The translations under genes were made by a program, and so were the position numbers. From Reticulascus tulasneorum (lineage: Eukaryota > Ascomycota > Sordariomycetes > Glomerellales > Reticulascaceae): 64,000 nt of DNA. The stretch spans positions 803,109 to 867,108 of the forward strand of contig LSAX01000013.1 in the NCBI GenBank assembly GCA_001557505.1, read 5' to 3'. Shown here piece after piece: positions 36,735 through 48,891 of this stretch. The notes below the pieces were generated by a model. It saw nothing but the letters and a program-made list of their open reading frames with translations, ran no database searches and had not been told where the DNA came from. Each line of letters opens with the position of its first letter. Within the stretch, counting starts at the first letter, position 1.

Positions 36735-38595
36735 GATTAGGGGGCGAAAGGGGGAAGCGGTTATGGTCCTGTAGTACCATGGCGTCACCATATTACTAGC
36801 AACAGTTCGAGCTTTCGTACGAATTTGAATGGCTTTATCAGGCCATCATTATCCTTAGGCTTCTTAGCAACCTAGCAATCTCCACCATGTTAAATAACTC
36901 TTGTTACCTATCACTTCCCTCCAGCATGTGCTGAAAGACTTGAAGTGATTCGGATCTCGCCGTTAAGAACTCCCCACCCCCTTCTTCTCCCAGGAATGAG
37001 GTTAGGCAATGGTCACAGTGATGCTATATCATCGGTTGGTTGAGGGAGAGGGGGTTTTTGGAGTTATGCTACACTAAATGAAACCAAGCTTGAACGTCTA
37101 GATCCATGTTTAGATCGGATGCATACATTGATCATTTTACTCAGGTGATTACCCAGAAATATTTACAAGAAGACTCGCTAATAAGTAAGGTAGTTTAAGG
37201 GGGGGTATATGGAAGGGACGTAGGGAGCTTTGCTTCGCTATAAACGTTATTTAAGGTATAGTATCGATTTGAATATATTCCTCACCTCACATTGGGCAAA
37301 GGATAAATTAACCTGTTAAAATGGCTCTGGAGGAGTGTCTGGTTTCTCCTATAGGATTTCACCACGAATATTTTGCTCCCATGTCAACTTGCGTATGAAC
37401 GAGACCACAGCAGATTGTAGACGCACGGGATTAGCTCGATGACAGTTGGACGGCCAAATATGGGGTACTCAAAGGTGTCGATTATGTCTGCTGATCTCTG
37501 ATAATCGCGCTACAAACATCGTCGAGATCAAGTGTTGCCCAGCCTCACATCAAAGACTAATCTAGCTCTCAAAGAAAGAAAAGGGAACAGAATTTTCCGA
37601 TCTGGTACCAAAAGCGTGAAACGGCTTTCCGTATAAATGGACATGATCTTGTCCTACCTGCATTAACATTCATCTATGCAAAGATGGCATTCCCTAGACA
37701 CAGGCTAGAATTTATCAGATCCAATAAAGAGCAACTCGATCCACATAGCCGAGTTTCCAACTGACATTAATCCCATCAATAATCATCAATGTTTCAACAG
37801 TCTCGACATCTTACGCCCTACTGGCAACGACAGCCAGATATACAACTTAATTACTAGTGGGTACTCAGGCATACCTGGCTCGACTCAGACTGTAGCGTGC
37901 TGGAGAACAAATTGCCGACCGACAGAACCTAGTCCTTTGCTAGCAGGGCCCCAAACGGGGAATGGAGATTATTACGGGCCCGTACATTGCCCGAGCACCG
38001 GAACTGAGACGCATGCATTTCATGTCAGACATTCCGCCACCACTAGATGCACAGGAATGTTAGGCTGCTCGATTCAATCATACCGTGTTGGCGTTCGTCA
38101 CGTAAAAAGCTTGTCCGGCCACAATGCCTTGCCAGCCGCTCTTGTGCTCGCAGAATGAGAACCGGTGGCTCAGAAAGGCACAAGCCGGGCCGACAGTAGG
38201 CGATTCAAGGGGTCACGATGTGCGAAGCACTCCCATCTGATTGGTGAACCGGGAACATGAAGGGTGATCGCCCAGTCCTAAGCGCTTGGATCGCTAGAGG
38301 AACCTTCCTCGGGGAGGCTGTTTTACACCAGGAACAATGTCCCTCGTATCCCTAACTACCCCTGTTCCTCCAGACTGACGTATGCGGCTAGCGCGTAGTC
38401 TCTAGACTCCCTGATCAGCTATCATATGGTGCTCTCCATCTTTTGGCTAACCATACTTATACTCTTGATCTGTGTCGTCGTTACCACCATGCTACACCCT
38501 CCTGGATGACTGAGCTCTTGTTGGGAAGTCCTTGCTTCATTGCTCCACCGTCCACAAATAAGCACAGAGCTGCATGCTAGCATAATATCGGGGAT
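36735..38595. other. Intergenic, terpene synthase to transporter
   Basis: 1.9 kb with no supported gene. Short frames such as 37937-38158 lack recognisable motifs. Confidence 0.45.
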
Positions 38596-40888
38596 ATGGA
38601 TCAAGACAAAACCTATCATAGGTGAAGTGCCTCCACGCCTTAACAGACACAAACTTTATATCACTGCAGTGCTGATATCCTAAAGCGATCGCGAGGGTGA
38701 CGAGCACAACGAGCTGGGAAGTTCTAGAACAACGCTGCGCGAAGTTTCCAGCGTGAAGAGCTTGTTGCGGAATAAACCAGAGAACAACACCACTTCGATT
38801 CTAGATTACAACCAGTCAAAGACGACGGTGATAGACCACGAAGCAAACGAAGAGACGAAAGAAAGGGACAACCAGACGCAACTAGAGCAACCACAGCAGG
38901 ACCTGGCAGATGGATCCGAGCAAGTATATCCTCGGGGCGTGAGGCTTGTGCTGATCGGCACGTCGCTCGTGCTCGCCGTGATGTGCATGGCATTGGTATG
39001 TGCTCTTCCCTTCCTGCAATTCGTCACTGTACGTGGACTTACTGTGCTGACCTCCCTTCCTACCGTCAGGATCAATCCATTCTCAGTACTGCTACGCCCA
39101 AGATCACGGCTGAGTTTAATTCTTTGGGGGACATCGGCTGGTACGGATCGGCATACCTCCTCACCACTTGCTGTTTTCAGTTGACGTTCGGGAAACTTTA
39201 CAACGAGTTCAACAAAAAATGGGTCTTCCTAGCCGCAGTAACGATCTTTGAAGTTGGGTCCGTCATCTGCGCAGCGACTCCTAGTTCGATGGTCCTCATC
39301 ATCGGTCGGGCAGTAGCTGGTGTCGGCGCTGCCGGGATTTTCCTCGGAGCATTACTGGTACGAATACCTTCCCCCGATCCCTGGCATTCAAAAGCATGAC
39401 TGAGCGAAAATCGGTGGCGGAACAGATCATCACCGAATGCGTGCCCTTGGTAGACCGACCTAAATTTACAGGTATCATAGGAGGTTTCTCCTCGATATCC
39501 CAAGTGATCGCGCCATTCCTGGGAGGTAAGTCCTTCTGTGTTCTAGGATCCCAATATGACTTGAGGCTAATTCTGCGGCTTACCAGGCGTGTTCACGGAC
39601 AAGTTGTCATGGAGTTAGTGCCTGCTTCCCTGGGGTTAACAAACAGAACCGATGGTCACTGACACGAGCGATCAGGATGGTGCTTTTGGATCAACTTACC
39701 TCTTGGCGGCATCACCATCTTCGTGACGACTCTATATCTTAGGATGCCAGAGCCTCGAGCTCGGCCAAAGAAAACAGGCATGGAGCTCTTGAAGATGTTT
39801 GACCTTCTGGGGACTCTTTTTCTCTTCCCCGCCATTATATCCCTGCTCCTGGCTCTTCAATGGGGCGGAGCACGTTATCCTTGGCGGCACTGGAAAGTTG
39901 TGCTACCACTATGCGTCTTCGGCTGCTGCCTTGTTGTCTGGGTATTCATTCAATCGAGACTAGGCGACAATGCTACTGTCCCGCTACGGATCATCAAAAA
40001 GCGTTCCATTGCGGCAGCTGCATGGATATCTTTTTGCTTTGCTGGATCCGTCCTCGTCGTTATCCAGTATGTGCCGATTTGGTTCCAAGCTGTTAGGGGT
40101 ATCTCGGCCTACGAATCAGGCATCAATTTTCTTGCCGCAAGTGGGCCCATGGCTGCTTCTGCCATCGCCTCCGGGTTCGCGGTACGCCATCCTCTTCCCA
40201 ATATATCAGGATCATCAGATTCAGTTCGCATGCTGACGTGAGGTTTCTAGATTAGTGCGATTGGGTACTACAATCCGGTCATGTATTTTTCTACCGCCTT
40301 GGCTGCGGCTGCGGCAGGCATGATGTATCGCTATTGGGTCGACACGAGCACTACATTCTGGTGAGTCATTCATAGCAAGCGGGAATTGATGTGCCGCCAG
40401 AGTAAGAAACACATGCTAAATATACCCATTTTAGGGTCATATCCCTAGTTCTCTTTGGAATGGGAGCTGGCTCTGGAGTTCAATGCCCTATAATGGTACC
40501 CCAAGTTGTTTTGGAATCAGCCGACGTTGCCCTTGGCACTTCTTTGATTGTCTTCTCACAAACAATAAGTGGCACCATTTTTCTCTCTGTGGGGAACAAT
40601 TTACTCAACGATCGCCTTATTGCCGACCTGAAGGCTAACGTGCCGCAAGTGGACCCGGCCAAAGTGGTGGAAGCTGGGGCAGGCGATCTAGAGAGGTCGA
40701 TGGGACAAATCTACCCAGAGTATGTGGCACAGATAATAGAAGCGTACGGGAAGGCATTGCAGAGTGTATTTTTGGTCGTCGTTTTATTGGCTGTTGCCAT
40801 GTTCTTCGGCGTTGCCTTTGTGGAGTGGAAGAGAATAGGGTTAAAGAAAGATAAGAAAGGTGTTGATATGGAGATGGTCATAGTGTAG
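38596..40888 (+). CDS. MFS transporter, DHA14 (14-TM) drug-exporter type
   Basis: Major facilitator of about 606 aa. Core exons are 38686-38995, 39070-39357, 39426-39525, 39587-39613, 39676-40181, 40251-40360 and 40435-40888, all phase-matched. A hydrophilic Glu/Gln-rich N-terminus precedes the first helix. Family signatures are [14 protein letters not shown] (motif D1-like), [24 protein letters not shown] (motif C-like) and [13 protein letters not shown]. No ATG lies in the first core exon before the membrane domain; a 26-base exon at 38596-38621 (donor GTGAAG, acceptor CTAAAG at 38685) supplies one and keeps frame, so I place the start there with moderate certainty. Likely exports the cluster product at the plasma membrane. 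Confidence 0.88.
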
Positions 40889-42154
40889 TATAGAGTGGCA
40901 GGATAATGCTTAACTCTTTGGACGGGTATGAGCCAAGTTTTGCGATCGTGTTGATGGGATTTAAGGTTAGATTTATGACGGCCTTACCTTGAGATTGCTT
41001 TAAGCCCGATCATCTCTATGGGAGCCCGGTTTCTGGTATTTCAGGTTACTGAGGTCCTTGGTTTCTACAAATTACGATAGTTAAATGCTCGTTTGCGACA
41101 AAGGGGATACATGGGGACTCTATAATAGCCAGATTGTCTAGCGGGGAGTCTTGATCAGCTGAGTTACCTAGGGTTGGATGAAGAAGACGCCTTGGAGTTA
41201 CTTTTATGGCAATCATCAATTGATGATCCTGTAGATAGCCATGTACTAGTCCAGACTATATTCCGAGTCTCGAAAAAGAACATTTCGGCTAGAAAAATAA
41301 TAGCTTAATGAATGCGATTGGGATCCGATGCACGTCTTTGCCTGCTACCGGCACTGCAAACATAACGGGCTCATCATGATCTATAAAGTTTCAGCCGAGT
41401 TGACCAGACAAAGCAAGCGTTTATTGCAACTCCTTAACTCAATATCGGGACGCCGTTTCTACTTCTCCGAAGAAACGGGAGTCGAGTGACAATAACTGAC
41501 CAACTGACCAATATATTCGACTTCGCTTCGTTTCGATTTTGGCAACGGAAATTTGAGTGTTTCTCACATTTTCAGGATGTCAGCTATAACTTAGCAACAG
41601 CCCTGCCATGAACTACTCTAGTTGTTATCAGGGGAGTAGCTCTTCTATTCTTTACCTGGGTTTGCCTTTTCAGTTTAGGCGCTTGACTGTATAAGTCCAG
41701 GGCTTATATGCGGTGCCGGAAGCGATTGTCATTTGACGGTTGTAGTTTTTCTTGTTATTGTATAGAAAATGGCAGGGATCTTAACTTTATAGCTCAGGTT
41801 GCAGTGTTAACAATCGTTAAAATTTACAATTTATATATGCTCAAGGCGCGGCCAGTGATTTGGCAGTTTCGAGATCAAACATGGGTGAAACAGCAGACGG
41901 TGTGCTGAGAGTGCTGAGTTGTAACTGATGTTCGTTAGATTCTGGGTTACTCGAGTGCTATAAGTATGTCGAGCTTGTGGCTAAATGATCCGTTCGTATG
42001 TTGACAGCTACGCAGCCAAAGAGCCGCGCCTGTGTGTTGAGGTACAGCTAGTGCTTCGGTAGCTGCGAGGTCGACTGAAATAACGGGACAAGGTCGTCAG
42101 GTTAGGTCCCCAAATTAACGTAAGTATAGAGAACTTCCTAGGCCATCATGCATG
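40889..42154. other. Intergenic, right border of the cluster
   Basis: 1.3 kb without a supported gene; it separates the transporter from the decayed subtelomeric part. Confidence 0.45.
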
Positions 42155-42874
42155 TCAACATCTTGATTGTGTTCTCTGAGAATGATTGCCTTCTATCTTG
42201 TTTGCGCTATTCTTCCTCTTCATTCCACAACACAAACCTTTCAATGGCGGCGTACATACACTCTTCCTTCTTCCAAATTTCAGATATAGATGCCTGACCC
42301 ACATAACATATTTGTGATCCCACGAGTCGCAACTATTAGGCTCGCCCTGCTTATCCATATCCTCAGCATTATAAGTATCCGTGTCCCACTTAGACCATCT
42401 TTCCAATACGAGGCTCTGTTCATCATCGCCGGGCATGAACACTCCCCGAAGTGAAGTGTAATGCCCCAGCTTCTTTTTGAAGTAGTGCCACACGTTGTCA
42501 GAGTCACCATCACCAATTCGGTTGAGGTCCTCAACGATTATCCCCGTCATAGTCTTCAGCCTCAGGATTACACCGCCACTCTCGTAGCCACTGGTCAAGG
42601 TGACAATGTTCAACGTCGCAGCATCGTTCCCAGCCTCCTCTTCGTTGCAGTCGTCGTCACAGCTCCATGGCAAGTCGCTTGCGAAGGACAAGGGCCTGCA
42701 CTTGTAGTCTATCTCCTCGTCGCATGAGAGATACGGAAGCTGTTTCAGCACATCAATCGCTATATCCGTTTTGCCAAAGGATTTACAGCTCTCGTAAGTG
42801 ATGTGCGGCCAGCCGAGGGCAGATTTTGAGTACCGTCGTGAGAAAACCGTAAAAGTCGTAGAATGGTGCGACAA
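42155..42874 (-). pseudogene. Hypothetical gene with a frameshifted C-terminus
   Basis: An acidic, Cys-containing reading frame of up to 239 residues with no known motif. No in-frame ATG is found near its start; ATG at about 42891 lies in another frame. Near 42270-42290 the coding character jumps frames: after HLYLKFG the current frame gives Arg/Lys/Cys-rich filler, while the neighbouring frame continues with ECMYAAIERFVLWNEEEE and stops at 42207. The simplest reading is loss of one base, so the gene is probably a recent pseudogene; a sequencing error is the alternative. Function unknown. Confidence 0.45.
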
Positions 42875-43193
42875 GATGGTGTATGAGCGTCATATAGATG
42901 GTGCTTCTGTATTTTAAGTAGACTTCATTAAGCCCGCGGCAAGTGAGCCGCAGTGCAGTGGCGGTCTAACAGTCATCCACTTGCAGAAAGATTTGGAGCT
43001 TGAGTTCAGGCACCAGGATCAGCAATAAGCTCTGGTACTCTGGGTTTGTCGTAGAGATATTTTGATTCGTTCTTATTCTCCCCGTCATCTCGGGGTTTGT
43101 CACGACTCAAAATGTTAGATTTGAATGAGCGGACGTAACGTGACGGAAGGTAATAACGTTGGAACTGGGCGCCCGATACTTACATATGCAGCC
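42875..43193. other. Intergenic before the repeat-rich patch
   Basis: No supported feature apart from a likely upstream region of the preceding gene. Confidence 0.4.
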
Positions 43194-43333
43194 GCGTCTA
43201 CACAGCCTTGCGACACCTAATCAACAGGATTCAACCATTACCTGTGGCATAACTCGTCTAAACTAAAATTGGCAGTCCACAGCGCTCAGTGCGTCTACAA
43301 AGCCATGCGACACCTAACCAACAGGCTTTAACC
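43194..43333. repeat. Two dispersed 43-bp direct repeats
   Basis: Copies at 43194-43236 and 43291-43333 both begin GCGTCTACA and share GCGACACCTAA; a few substitutions separate them. The offset is 97 bases. They lie just before the exact 150-bp duplication and suggest a locally unstable stretch. Confidence 0.65.
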
Positions 43334-43395
43334 TCAAGATTTGCTGCAGGGAGAGGCAAGCCACCACCCATATTCTCTATAGCAACTACCCTGCA

Positions 43396-43617
43396 ATGGA
43401 GATGCATAGCAGTAGGAACAGTGCGCTAGGTAAATTGGTTGATAGCAGTAGTGTTGACACGAAGACAGGACAGGTAGCGCAGGAGCAAGACGGTACTCAG
43501 ACCGTCCTAGCCCTAATCAAACGGGCCGAATTGATAGACGCCGAGTCTGCCATGATGTCTGCCTGGATCCATCCTTATGGCCCTTCTACAATGCATGCAC
43601 ATATGGATATGCAGTAG
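43396..43617 (+). CDS. Small unidentified ORF inside the duplicated patch
   Basis: ATG at 43396 opens 73 codons containing DAESAMMSAWIHPYG and ending HAHMDMQ-stop. The last 49 codons and stop coincide with the first 150-base repeat unit, which is repeated in frame downstream. No family recognised; it could be the end of a decayed gene. Confidence 0.2.
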   Translation: MEMHSSRNSALGKLVDSSSVDTKTGQVAQEQDGTQTVLALIKRAELIDAESAMMSAWIHPYGPSTMHAHMDMQ

Positions 43618-43778
43618 CGTCAGGTAGCGCAGGAGCAAGACGGTACTCAGACCGTCCTAGCCCTAATCAAACGGGCCGAATTGATAGACGCCGAGTCTGC
43701 CATGATGTCTGCCTGGATCCATCCTTATGGCCCTTCTACAATGCATGCACATATGGATATGCAGTAGCGTCAGGTAGC
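43471..43778. repeat. Exact 150-bp tandem duplication
   Basis: Units 43471-43620 and 43621-43770 are identical by eye over 150 bases, and a third copy starts with CAGGTAGC at 43771-43778 before diverging. The unit is exactly 50 codons long and each copy ends with the same TAG, so the duplication keeps reading frame. Identity points to a very recent event or gene conversion. Confidence 0.9.
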
Positions 43779-46404
43779 AATATCCAAAGCACCATGCTTT
43801 AGCATTTGTTGTGGAGACAAGCTTGAAAAGCGCCGTCGATTGCTTCATTCTGAGAGTGCTTCTGTACAACTATAATTTAGCCTGAAACAATGTCAAGAAA
43901 GTGAAAGAAGCTATAACAATTCGGTAAATGCGATTTGAAGACTCTTTATATTGGAGGCAGTGATCTAGTGATTTGCCAGCTGCAACTGGAATGGAATACC
44001 TTGACAACGTTCATTCTCAGACTAACTTCTTGAATAATAGTCTTATCTCTCTCTCTGAAATGTCAGTAATATACAAATGCATTGCATCTAGTATTTCCGT
44101 GACTTAACCCCGCTTCATTAAATAGTTATGTACACACAGAGCAGTAGCAGTCATATATGCCATTAAGTAAGCCTGCCTGGCATTTATCTAAGTGGGTGTG
44201 TAAGACTCAGCCGCAAAATGTACATACGTTGTTATTATCGTATATCTACCAATTAGTCCTCAAAGAACCAAAACTTCACGGATGCCTTGTGTGACGAGAT
44301 CTAAATCTGCGACCGTTAGAAGGAGAGCGAGAACCGACTGGAAATAGGGACGATATGGCCTGGTGCTCAACCAGTCGCAGATTCAAGAGCATGTTTGGTG
44401 TCATGGCAACGAGAATCTGAATCACTTGATAAGTATAAGTTGTTGTATAATATTGTGTGAACTCCGATGCAATTAACAGCCGGTTTTCACACACGTTGAT
44501 GGTGTTCCTCAATGCAGCAATGTTACGTCTATTGTGCATGATTGCTGTGGCCTACATTATGAGGATTTCACGCAAGGTGAAGAGTGTTAGTAGGCAAAGA
44601 TTCGTACAGGTTTTCAGTCAGCCTCGTCCTCATTTAGAACACAGAAACTTTCCCTCCTCACGAACGCCTGACGGGCCAAACTATCGAACCACAATATGTC
44701 ATCTACACACTCCGGCCGCATTACCAGCACTCTACATATGGGATGAAGGGGCTGGTGGGTGATAAAGGAGGAAAAGAAGGGGAGCAATTGGTAGGCGGGG
44801 TTTAAAACTGCCAGCGAATGCTTTTCTTAGTACTCCCTTACCTACCTAGTTCACCTGCACGTAGTGATCCAGCGGGGCTGCGTAGATGTAACTTGCAGCT
44901 TGCGACCTTAGAAATAAGGCGCTGGTAGATTAATGTACGACTTGAGGAAGATAACTTGGGATGTAGTGTGTAAGTCGGCGACTTACACGCAGGATCGTAG
45001 GTCATGTGCTTGTCAGCTAACGAAGGGTTGCCATAGACATTGCCACAAGGTACGGTCAACCTCAGAACTCCAAGTACCCATTCAGAATCGCATCAGACGT
45101 AGGTAAGTCTTAGTCGATAAGCAGGGGCTTTAAGGTTCTACCACGTGTAGAGCATCGCCGAGAAGCTTCTCATACAGTACAGATCTCGTTGGTGACACTT
45201 AGTCGAGTTCGTCTACTCCAAATTGAACCCCCGTCGCCCTCCTTTGTTTGGTGCCTGTTGTGCCTAGACCTCGCGTCCATTTACCAGCTGCAGGTATGCC
45301 ACCCGCGAGACCTCACGCGCCACAATGGCGGCCGTCCTTGCAACACGTGGATCTGCTGAGCTCTAATAATAAGCATTTCCAGTTTCATTCCGGTCACCGA
45401 GTTTAGGTGGAGTCAGGCTTAACATTTAACATTACGACACGCACAACTCTAATAGACTTCGCAGCTGAGGCTCCGCAAAGTCGTGGAAGTAGGAGCAAAG
45501 ACCTCTAAAGTCTTAAGGTTGTACTAACCATAAGGCTCGGTGTATAGGGTATAAGGACTGTCAGCTAAGGGTGGCAGTCCTCCGGTCCTGTCGGACTGCT
45601 GGCTGGCGGAAACTACCTATTCATAATATTGCCTTGCAAAATCGGACTTATCTTACATGCATACAATCTAGAGTACGAGCTCAGTTCGGTGTAATGCTTT
45701 TCTGATCCTACCTTAAATATGTCTGCTTATCAATAAGCTGTTGCAATATTGTTCCGTCGATTCTGCAAATCGGCAACTTAGACCCGGCCTATGAGAAAGC
45801 TTCCGACGAAGTTGCCCGATTTAATGTAGACCTGGGTATTAGGTTGTATTGTTTTGTCATTCTTTGCCTTCTTGGCCGAGAGCTGAACTGTCCATTGTAA
45901 AAAAGCTAATTCTCTAACCAGTAACAGCATGCCTTACACTGCGCGATGTGAGACAAACTGTAATCACTACCATGATGATTGAAGTTAATAGGCTACAACC
46001 GGGTCATCTTAGGGTTACTCCCGAAAGTGAATGCACGAATGCAAATGGAGAACCGTAGTTTTGAGTTCCGTGTGTTACTCTGTGATCACTGCAATCATGT
46101 GTTACCTGCCAATCCGGGTTGGCTTGCTGCATTGCTGACAAAAGTGCAGCTTTCAGTTATAGGAACCAGGTGACGAACTAGCCAATGTCGATCTTTTCTT
46201 ATGCGGACGGTCTGTCAGGATAAGTGCACAGCCTTCAGCTTTCCGCTTACCAGAGAGGTTTGGAAGCCTAACGAGACCCGCAAAATACGATGTGGTCTAT
46301 AAAAGTCTCTGCACTCCAGCTCGTGGGTTTACTATCCTTAGGATCCAAACCTCGACTCCCAGTTCATCGCCCTCAAGACTATTTCCGTTTATTCATCAAT
46401 CACT
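43779..46404. other. Gene-poor stretch, 2.6 kb
   Basis: No intact gene. A minus-strand frame at 44276-44539 and a plus-strand frame at 45979-46173 (CDHCNHVLPAN) look faintly protein-like but have no supported family. TATAAAAG at 46298-46305 belongs to the next gene. Confidence 0.4.
46298..46305 (+). promoter_or_regulatory. TATA box of the Cys-rich protein gene
   Basis: TATAAAAG, 107 bases before the ATG at 46405; a strong match. Confidence 0.65.
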
Positions 46405-46746
46405 ATGAAGCTCGTGCCAGTTTTACTTGGTCTCTGTTCTACTACCATTGCCTATGTTGCTAGAAATCCGAGTACGGGTGGCGTGGGTCTCGTCGCTCTG
46501 CACACGGGTCCCGAATTCGACAGGTCCGACAGTGTCGCAGGTTCCATAACCGAGGATCAAAACAAGTCCGACCCCGACGTAATTTTCGGGCGCGCCGTCT
46601 GCCCGACTGGCTACCCCTACTATTGCTCCAATGGGGATTTCTGTTGCCCGACTGGCCATCCCTGGTGTTGTGTTATTGGCGCCACCAAATTCTGCTGCCC
46701 AACCGGCTACCCTTACTGCGGACCTGATCTCCGTTGTTACAAGTAA
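46405..46746 (+). CDS. Small secreted cysteine-rich protein with CPTG repeats
   Basis: Intronless gene for 113 residues. The N-terminus MKLVPVLLGLCSTTIAYVA is a signal peptide. A pro-like segment of about 50 residues, acidic and cysteine-free, leads to the mature region, which begins after IFGRA. The last 49 residues hold ten cysteines in three related blocks: CPTGYPYYC, CCPTGHPWCC and CCPTGYPYC, with a final LRCYK. The pattern implies five disulphides in a compact repeat fold, somewhat granulin-like in spacing, but I do not assign a family. It has its own TATA box and a clean frame, so it is probably expressed. Possible roles are an effector, antimicrobial or wall protein; none is demonstrated. 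Confidence 0.8.
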   Translation: MKLVPVLLGLCSTTIAYVARNPSTGGVGLVALHTGPEFDRSDSVAGSITEDQNKSDPDVIFGRAVCPTGYPYYCSNGDFCCPTGHPWCCVIGATKFCCPTGYPYCGPDLRCYK

Positions 46747-48891
46747 AGTCAGTTGTCCTACGAAGTTACATAGTAACTGTTCTTCTTCCGCTAACTGAAT
46801 GCATTGGTCAAAGATAAAGGGATGTGCCACGTTCGAGACCCGCTGCTTCAATAGTTTCGTGTCAGTCGACTTAAGTCAAGCACGGTCTGAATCACTCGGG
46901 CTAATCCCTCTTGTTGAGCGAAATCTGGGCTTCAAGATTGTTAGCCAAGTTAACTTGGTATTATGAACCTGGATAAAATAAGGTTTAGGGACCTAGATAA
47001 TCTTGCTAAACAAAAGAAAAAATACTATCTACATTTTGGATTTATATCTGCTTCGGTTCACCACATTAATGTAATACAGTGTCACACCGCTACAGACTTC
47101 AAGACATTGTATTGATCCACAAAAGGTACATTGGCCCTAACAGTAATTGACTTAGTAGGAGCGTTCCTGATAGGCGACAAACATAAGTACCCAGACGAAC
47201 ACGACAACCGCTAGCCCTGAAAGCCGGCCAGAGTCAGGACCGCTGCCGTGACAAGCGAGACTGCGACTGCCGGCGAGATGGACGGGAGAACGTACGAGAA
47301 CGAGATAAAGCGCAGCTTCAGTTCCTCGGGCATTGGGATGGCAGGAGGCTGTTACACTTTGCAGCCGTCCGTTCGTGGCGGAAGTGATACAGGACTCACC
47401 CACGGGACTTTGGATATCTCAGTTCAAAGGAGGTGCAAGTCCTAGAGTATTCTATGTTGCAAGGGAAAAGCCCAAGCTTGTTAGTCTGTGAAATATGACC
47501 AATGTTTAGTCATTAGCGTATCTATGTAATGTTTGACATTCTTCAATGGCCTGAGCGGGCGCTTCCTCAACTTCATTGTCACGTTAACTACTGCGATAAG
47601 CGTAGGGGAAACTCCGACGCCTATTCAGACACCAAGAGCTCCATAACATAAAATACTACTAAAAAAAAGGGATTGATCGCAGTCATCCTCCGTTAAAAAG
47701 ACATGTTGAGAGACGAGGTGCGCAATCAGTGTGAACGAAAGACCTCTTGAGAGGGAACGCCGTCTCTACACTCTCTTAGAGCCTGTGATCAATGCAGTCA
47801 AGCCAGTCATTCCAGGCTCTAGCCACTTGCAGTTCAGCAAGATGTCAAAAGAAAACAGAAATATTCAAGTTCACATGACTACTACCCGAAATAGATTACA
47901 GAACTTATTATTAGACCCTATAAACCACTGTTTGTTTTACAAGCATTAACAGCCAGCATTAGCTGTTGGGAAGTTTATTGCGTCACTCTTGCGGCCTGAA
48001 AATGTCTATTACACTAGGTATGCCATAGGCCGTCCTATTGTGAAGCCACCTCCTAATAGTGACATGGCGCTAGTTGAAACTGGGCTGAAGTGGATGCTCA
48101 GATACGCGTATGAGTCTTATTGCGCATGCTAGAGAGGGCATCGAATATTTCCCGTTATTCTTAAGTCTGAATTGCTGGAGCATTAGATTTAAGGACTGCC
48201 TACTTCGGCAGCCGAGGCGAGAGCTCATGATTGTCATAAAGGACCTTTGCTCAAGTCGCTCTAGTTGAACATTCTATATTTTAGAGCACATGGGTTAGTA
48301 GAGGCAGGGAGAGAGGCTATTTGGGCAAGGGCTAATAGACTAGTAAATTCGTAGGCAAATAAGAAAGAGTTCAGTGAGGTGAGGTAGGTTTGCGGTTGCA
48401 TGTGGACAAAGATGGTTTTCAACTTATACGCGTATTAACATGTTTCCTACTGTCTACGGCGGGTAGGCTGGCCTCGGTGTAGCTTGTGTACACATCCTTT
48501 CACAACACCAAACACGAAATATCAAGGTAATTTTAGACAAATTTACCATATGCTTACTAAGTGAGATATTTCTTTTGCCAGACAGTTACATGCACATGGC
48601 AAGTTAGGCGAAATTTGAGTCGCTGACTACTCCCATTGGATCTGGATGCTCGCGTCAGTCACGAGCCCTGTTGGATGTCAACGGCCGGGCTTAAAACACC
48701 TCGATTACGCTCCTTTATTCGGCGAGGGTGATACTCTGAGAGCCATGCGTCATCACGACTGCACCGCTTGAAGTCAAAAATAATACGTGGAACTCCAAGG
48801 GTTGCGCAGTATAGCGCTGGTCAAGCGATCGGGCTTATCATCTAGGTATTTGGTGCGAGTCTTATAGTATAAGTAGAGGATGCTACCCATC
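46747..48891. other. Gene-poor stretch with a possible relic
   Basis: No intact gene. At 47948-48130 (+) an open stretch reading GKFIASLLRPENVYYTRYA, then PIVKPPPNSDMALVETGLKW, has protein-like composition and ends at a stop; it may be the remnant of an unidentified gene. Confidence 0.35.

Noticed and set aside
45979..46173. Frame with CDHCNHVLPAN, considered as a DUF3505-like relic of subtelomeric elements
   Set aside because: The resemblance is a few residues and could be chance.
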